7,035 nucleotides of DNA from Rudanella sp. (lineage in GTDB: Bacteria > Bacteroidota > Bacteroidia > Cytophagales > Spirosomataceae), in contig JAJAYX010000013.1 of the NCBI GenBank assembly GCA_026785985.1, positions 1-7,035 on the forward strand, given 5' to 3'. Below are positions 5,626-7,035 of this stretch, piece after piece. How positions within the stretch are numbered: the first letter of the stretch is position 1; the number at the start of each line of letters is the position of its first letter. The notes under the pieces are model-generated. The model searched no databases. It saw only the letters and a list, made by a program, of their open reading frames with translations, and was not told where the DNA came from. A program made the translations under genes and the position numbers.

Positions 5626-7035
5626 CTACACAACCTCCTCCGCATAGGCATCGGTCGGCACGCACGAGCAAACCAGATTCCGGTCGCCATAGGCACTATC
5701 AATGCGGCTAACACTCGGCCAAAACTTGCGTGCTCTCACATAAGGTAATGGGAACGCTGCTTTTTCACGGCTGTAGGGCCGGTTCCAATCATCAGTCAAC
5801 ACCACGGCCATCGTGTGAGGAGCGTATTTCAGCACGTTCTCCGCCCGGTCGGCCTGCCCGTTTTCGATCTCCCGAATTTCATGGCGAATGGAAATCATCG
5901 CGTCGCAGAACCGGTCGAGTTCAGATTTGGACTCCGATTCGGTTGGCTCGATCATCATGGTGCCAGCCACCGGGAACGAAACGGTTGGTGCATGAAAACA
6001 GTAGTCCATCAACCGCTTGGCAATGTCCTCAACTTCAACGCCCACCGCCGTTTTAAACGGGCGACAGTCGATAATCATTTCGTGAGCCGCCCGGCCTGTG
6101 TTGTTGGTGTATAGCACCTCGTAATGACCATCAAGTCGCGACTTTATGTAGTTGGCATTCAAAATAGCGCGTTCCGTAGCACGGGTTAGCCCTTCGCCCC
6201 CCATCATAGCAATGTAGGCATACGAGATTGTCAGAATACTGGCCGACCCATAGGGAGCCGCCGAAACCGCGCCCTGTGGGTTTTTGGTTTTTGGACGGTC
6301 TACCGTCGCGGTTTGGTTTTCCGATTGACCGTTGTTAGCTGTTAGCTGTTGCAGTCCCCCGCCGGGGCTGTTCACTGAAACGTGTCCCGGTAGAAACGGC
6401 ACCAAATGAGCCGCCACGCCAATCGGACCCATGCCCGGACCGCCCCCACCGTGGGGAATGCAAAATGTTTTGTGGAGGTTCAGGTGGCATACATCGGCCC
6501 CGATGTTGGCGGGTGAAGTCAGACCCACCTGCGCGTTCATGTTGGCCCCGTCCATATACACCTGTCCACCATGTTCGTGGATGATAGCGCAAATTTCAGT
6601 TATGCGTTCTTCAAAAACACCGTGTGTCGACGGGTATGTCACCATCAACGACGACAGATCTGAGCTATATTGTTCGGCTTTGGCGCGGAGGTCGGTCACG
6701 TCGATGTTGCCACGCTCGTCGCATTTCACAATCACCACCTTCATCCCCGCCATTACCGCACTTGCCGGGTTAGTGCCGTGCGCCGATTGCGGAATCAAGG
6801 CAATATGGCGATGATCGTCGCCCCGGCTCAGGTGGTAGTCCCGAATCACCATCAGGCCCGCATATTCGCCCTGCGCTCCCGAATTGGGTTGAAGCGACAT
6901 GGCCGCAAAACCCGTAATCTCGCACAGCCAGTCGTTCAGATCAGCAAAAATCTGCTGATAACCAGCCGTTTGCTATTTTGGCGCGAACGGGTGCAATTTT
7001 GCAAACTCAGGCCACGGCACCGGGATCAATTACGA
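5626..7035 (-). CDS. gcvP: glycine dehydrogenase (decarboxylating), P protein, C-terminal part, with two in-frame stops
   Basis: This is the C-terminal half of the PLP-dependent P protein of the glycine cleavage system, which decarboxylates glycine and transfers the aminomethyl group to the lipoyl arm of GcvH. The N-terminal half lies beyond the right edge. Counting from the internal Met codon at 6898-6900, visible signatures are [25 protein letters not shown] (39-48), [10 protein letters not shown] (89-98), [12 protein letters not shown] (115-126) and [19 protein letters not shown] (141-159), where Lys144 is the expected PLP Schiff-base lysine, then [27 protein letters not shown] and [10 protein letters not shown] near the end. 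Homology continues upstream of that Met ([33 protein letters not shown]), so it is not the true start. That upstream part contains a TAG (6973-6975) and a TAA (7030-7032). The 424 codons below are intact apart from a segment of about 24 extra residues after FLPGH. No gcvT or gcvH is visible. Confidence 0.92.
6279..6294. repeat. 7-base-period tandem repeat in gcvP
   Basis: GGTTTTT occurs twice in direct succession followed by GG, giving 16 bases with perfect 7-base periodicity. It lies at one end of the extra segment in gcvP. Since 7 is not a multiple of 3, gain or loss of one unit would shift the gcvP frame. A short inverted repeat (GACGGT / ACCGTC, 6294-6307) directly adjoins it. Confidence 0.7.
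6333..6350. repeat. second 7-base-period tandem repeat in gcvP
   Basis: TGTTAGC occurs twice in tandem followed by TGTT, giving 18 bases with perfect 7-base periodicity and 2.6 copies. It encodes part of the glutamine/asparagine-rich stretch [10 protein letters not shown] in the extra gcvP segment and lies 38 bases from the other 7-base repeat, whose unit sequence is unrelated. Confidence 0.75.

Noticed and set aside
6431..6814. 127-codon plus-strand open frame opposite gcvP
   Set aside because: It covers the PLP-binding core of gcvP on the other strand and has no plausible protein features of its own.
6973..6975. TAG in gcvP as a recoded amber codon (pyrrolysine or suppression)
   Set aside because: No recoding signal or pyrrolysine machinery is visible, the residue is not a known special site in the P protein, and a TAA stop occurs 18 codons upstream, which recoding of TAG would not explain.

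Overview
The window looks like an ordinary chromosomal stretch of a Bacteroidota bacterium. The protein types and the carotenoid hydroxylase best fit the order Cytophagales, near Spirosoma and relatives; this is an inference from remembered family likeness, not a search. In line with that phylum, none of the four visible gene starts has a Shine-Dalgarno sequence, and the only promoter-like element resembles the Bacteroidota TTG / TAnnTTTG pattern. I saw no rRNA or tRNA gene, CRISPR array, insertion sequence or phage gene.

Layout from left to right. Bases 2-163 hold an open frame that may be the 3' end of an unrecognised upstream gene. Next is a large plus-strand RND/MMPL-type membrane transporter (183-2561). 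Facing it on the minus strand is a two-gene unit, transcribed in the order crtZ then glpD: a beta-carotene hydroxylase/fatty acid hydroxylase-superfamily protein (4269-4742) followed after 9 bases by FAD-dependent glycerol-3-phosphate dehydrogenase (2589-4259). A 212-base divergent intergenic region follows; it carries a 14-base perfect palindrome and a possible plus-strand promoter. Then comes a plus-strand gene for a small AlbA_2 (Schlafen-type) putative DNA-binding protein (4955-5608). It converges, with 17 bases between stop codons, on the C-terminal half of glycine dehydrogenase (gcvP, minus strand, running off the right edge). A 21-base-pair inverted repeat sits exactly on that convergent junction.

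The genes do not form an obvious single pathway. glpD feeds electrons from glycerol-3-phosphate into the quinone pool, crtZ acts on membrane carotenoids, the MMPL protein probably exports a lipid or other hydrophobic substrate, and gcvP belongs to the glycine cleavage system. The points most worth a second look are the inverted repeat at the convergent junction, an extra segment in gcvP that contains two separate 7-base-period tandem repeats, and two in-frame stop codons in the last 65 bases of the window inside otherwise well-conserved gcvP. The stops look more like contig-end sequence errors than true decay. I found no convincing new multi-gene system.
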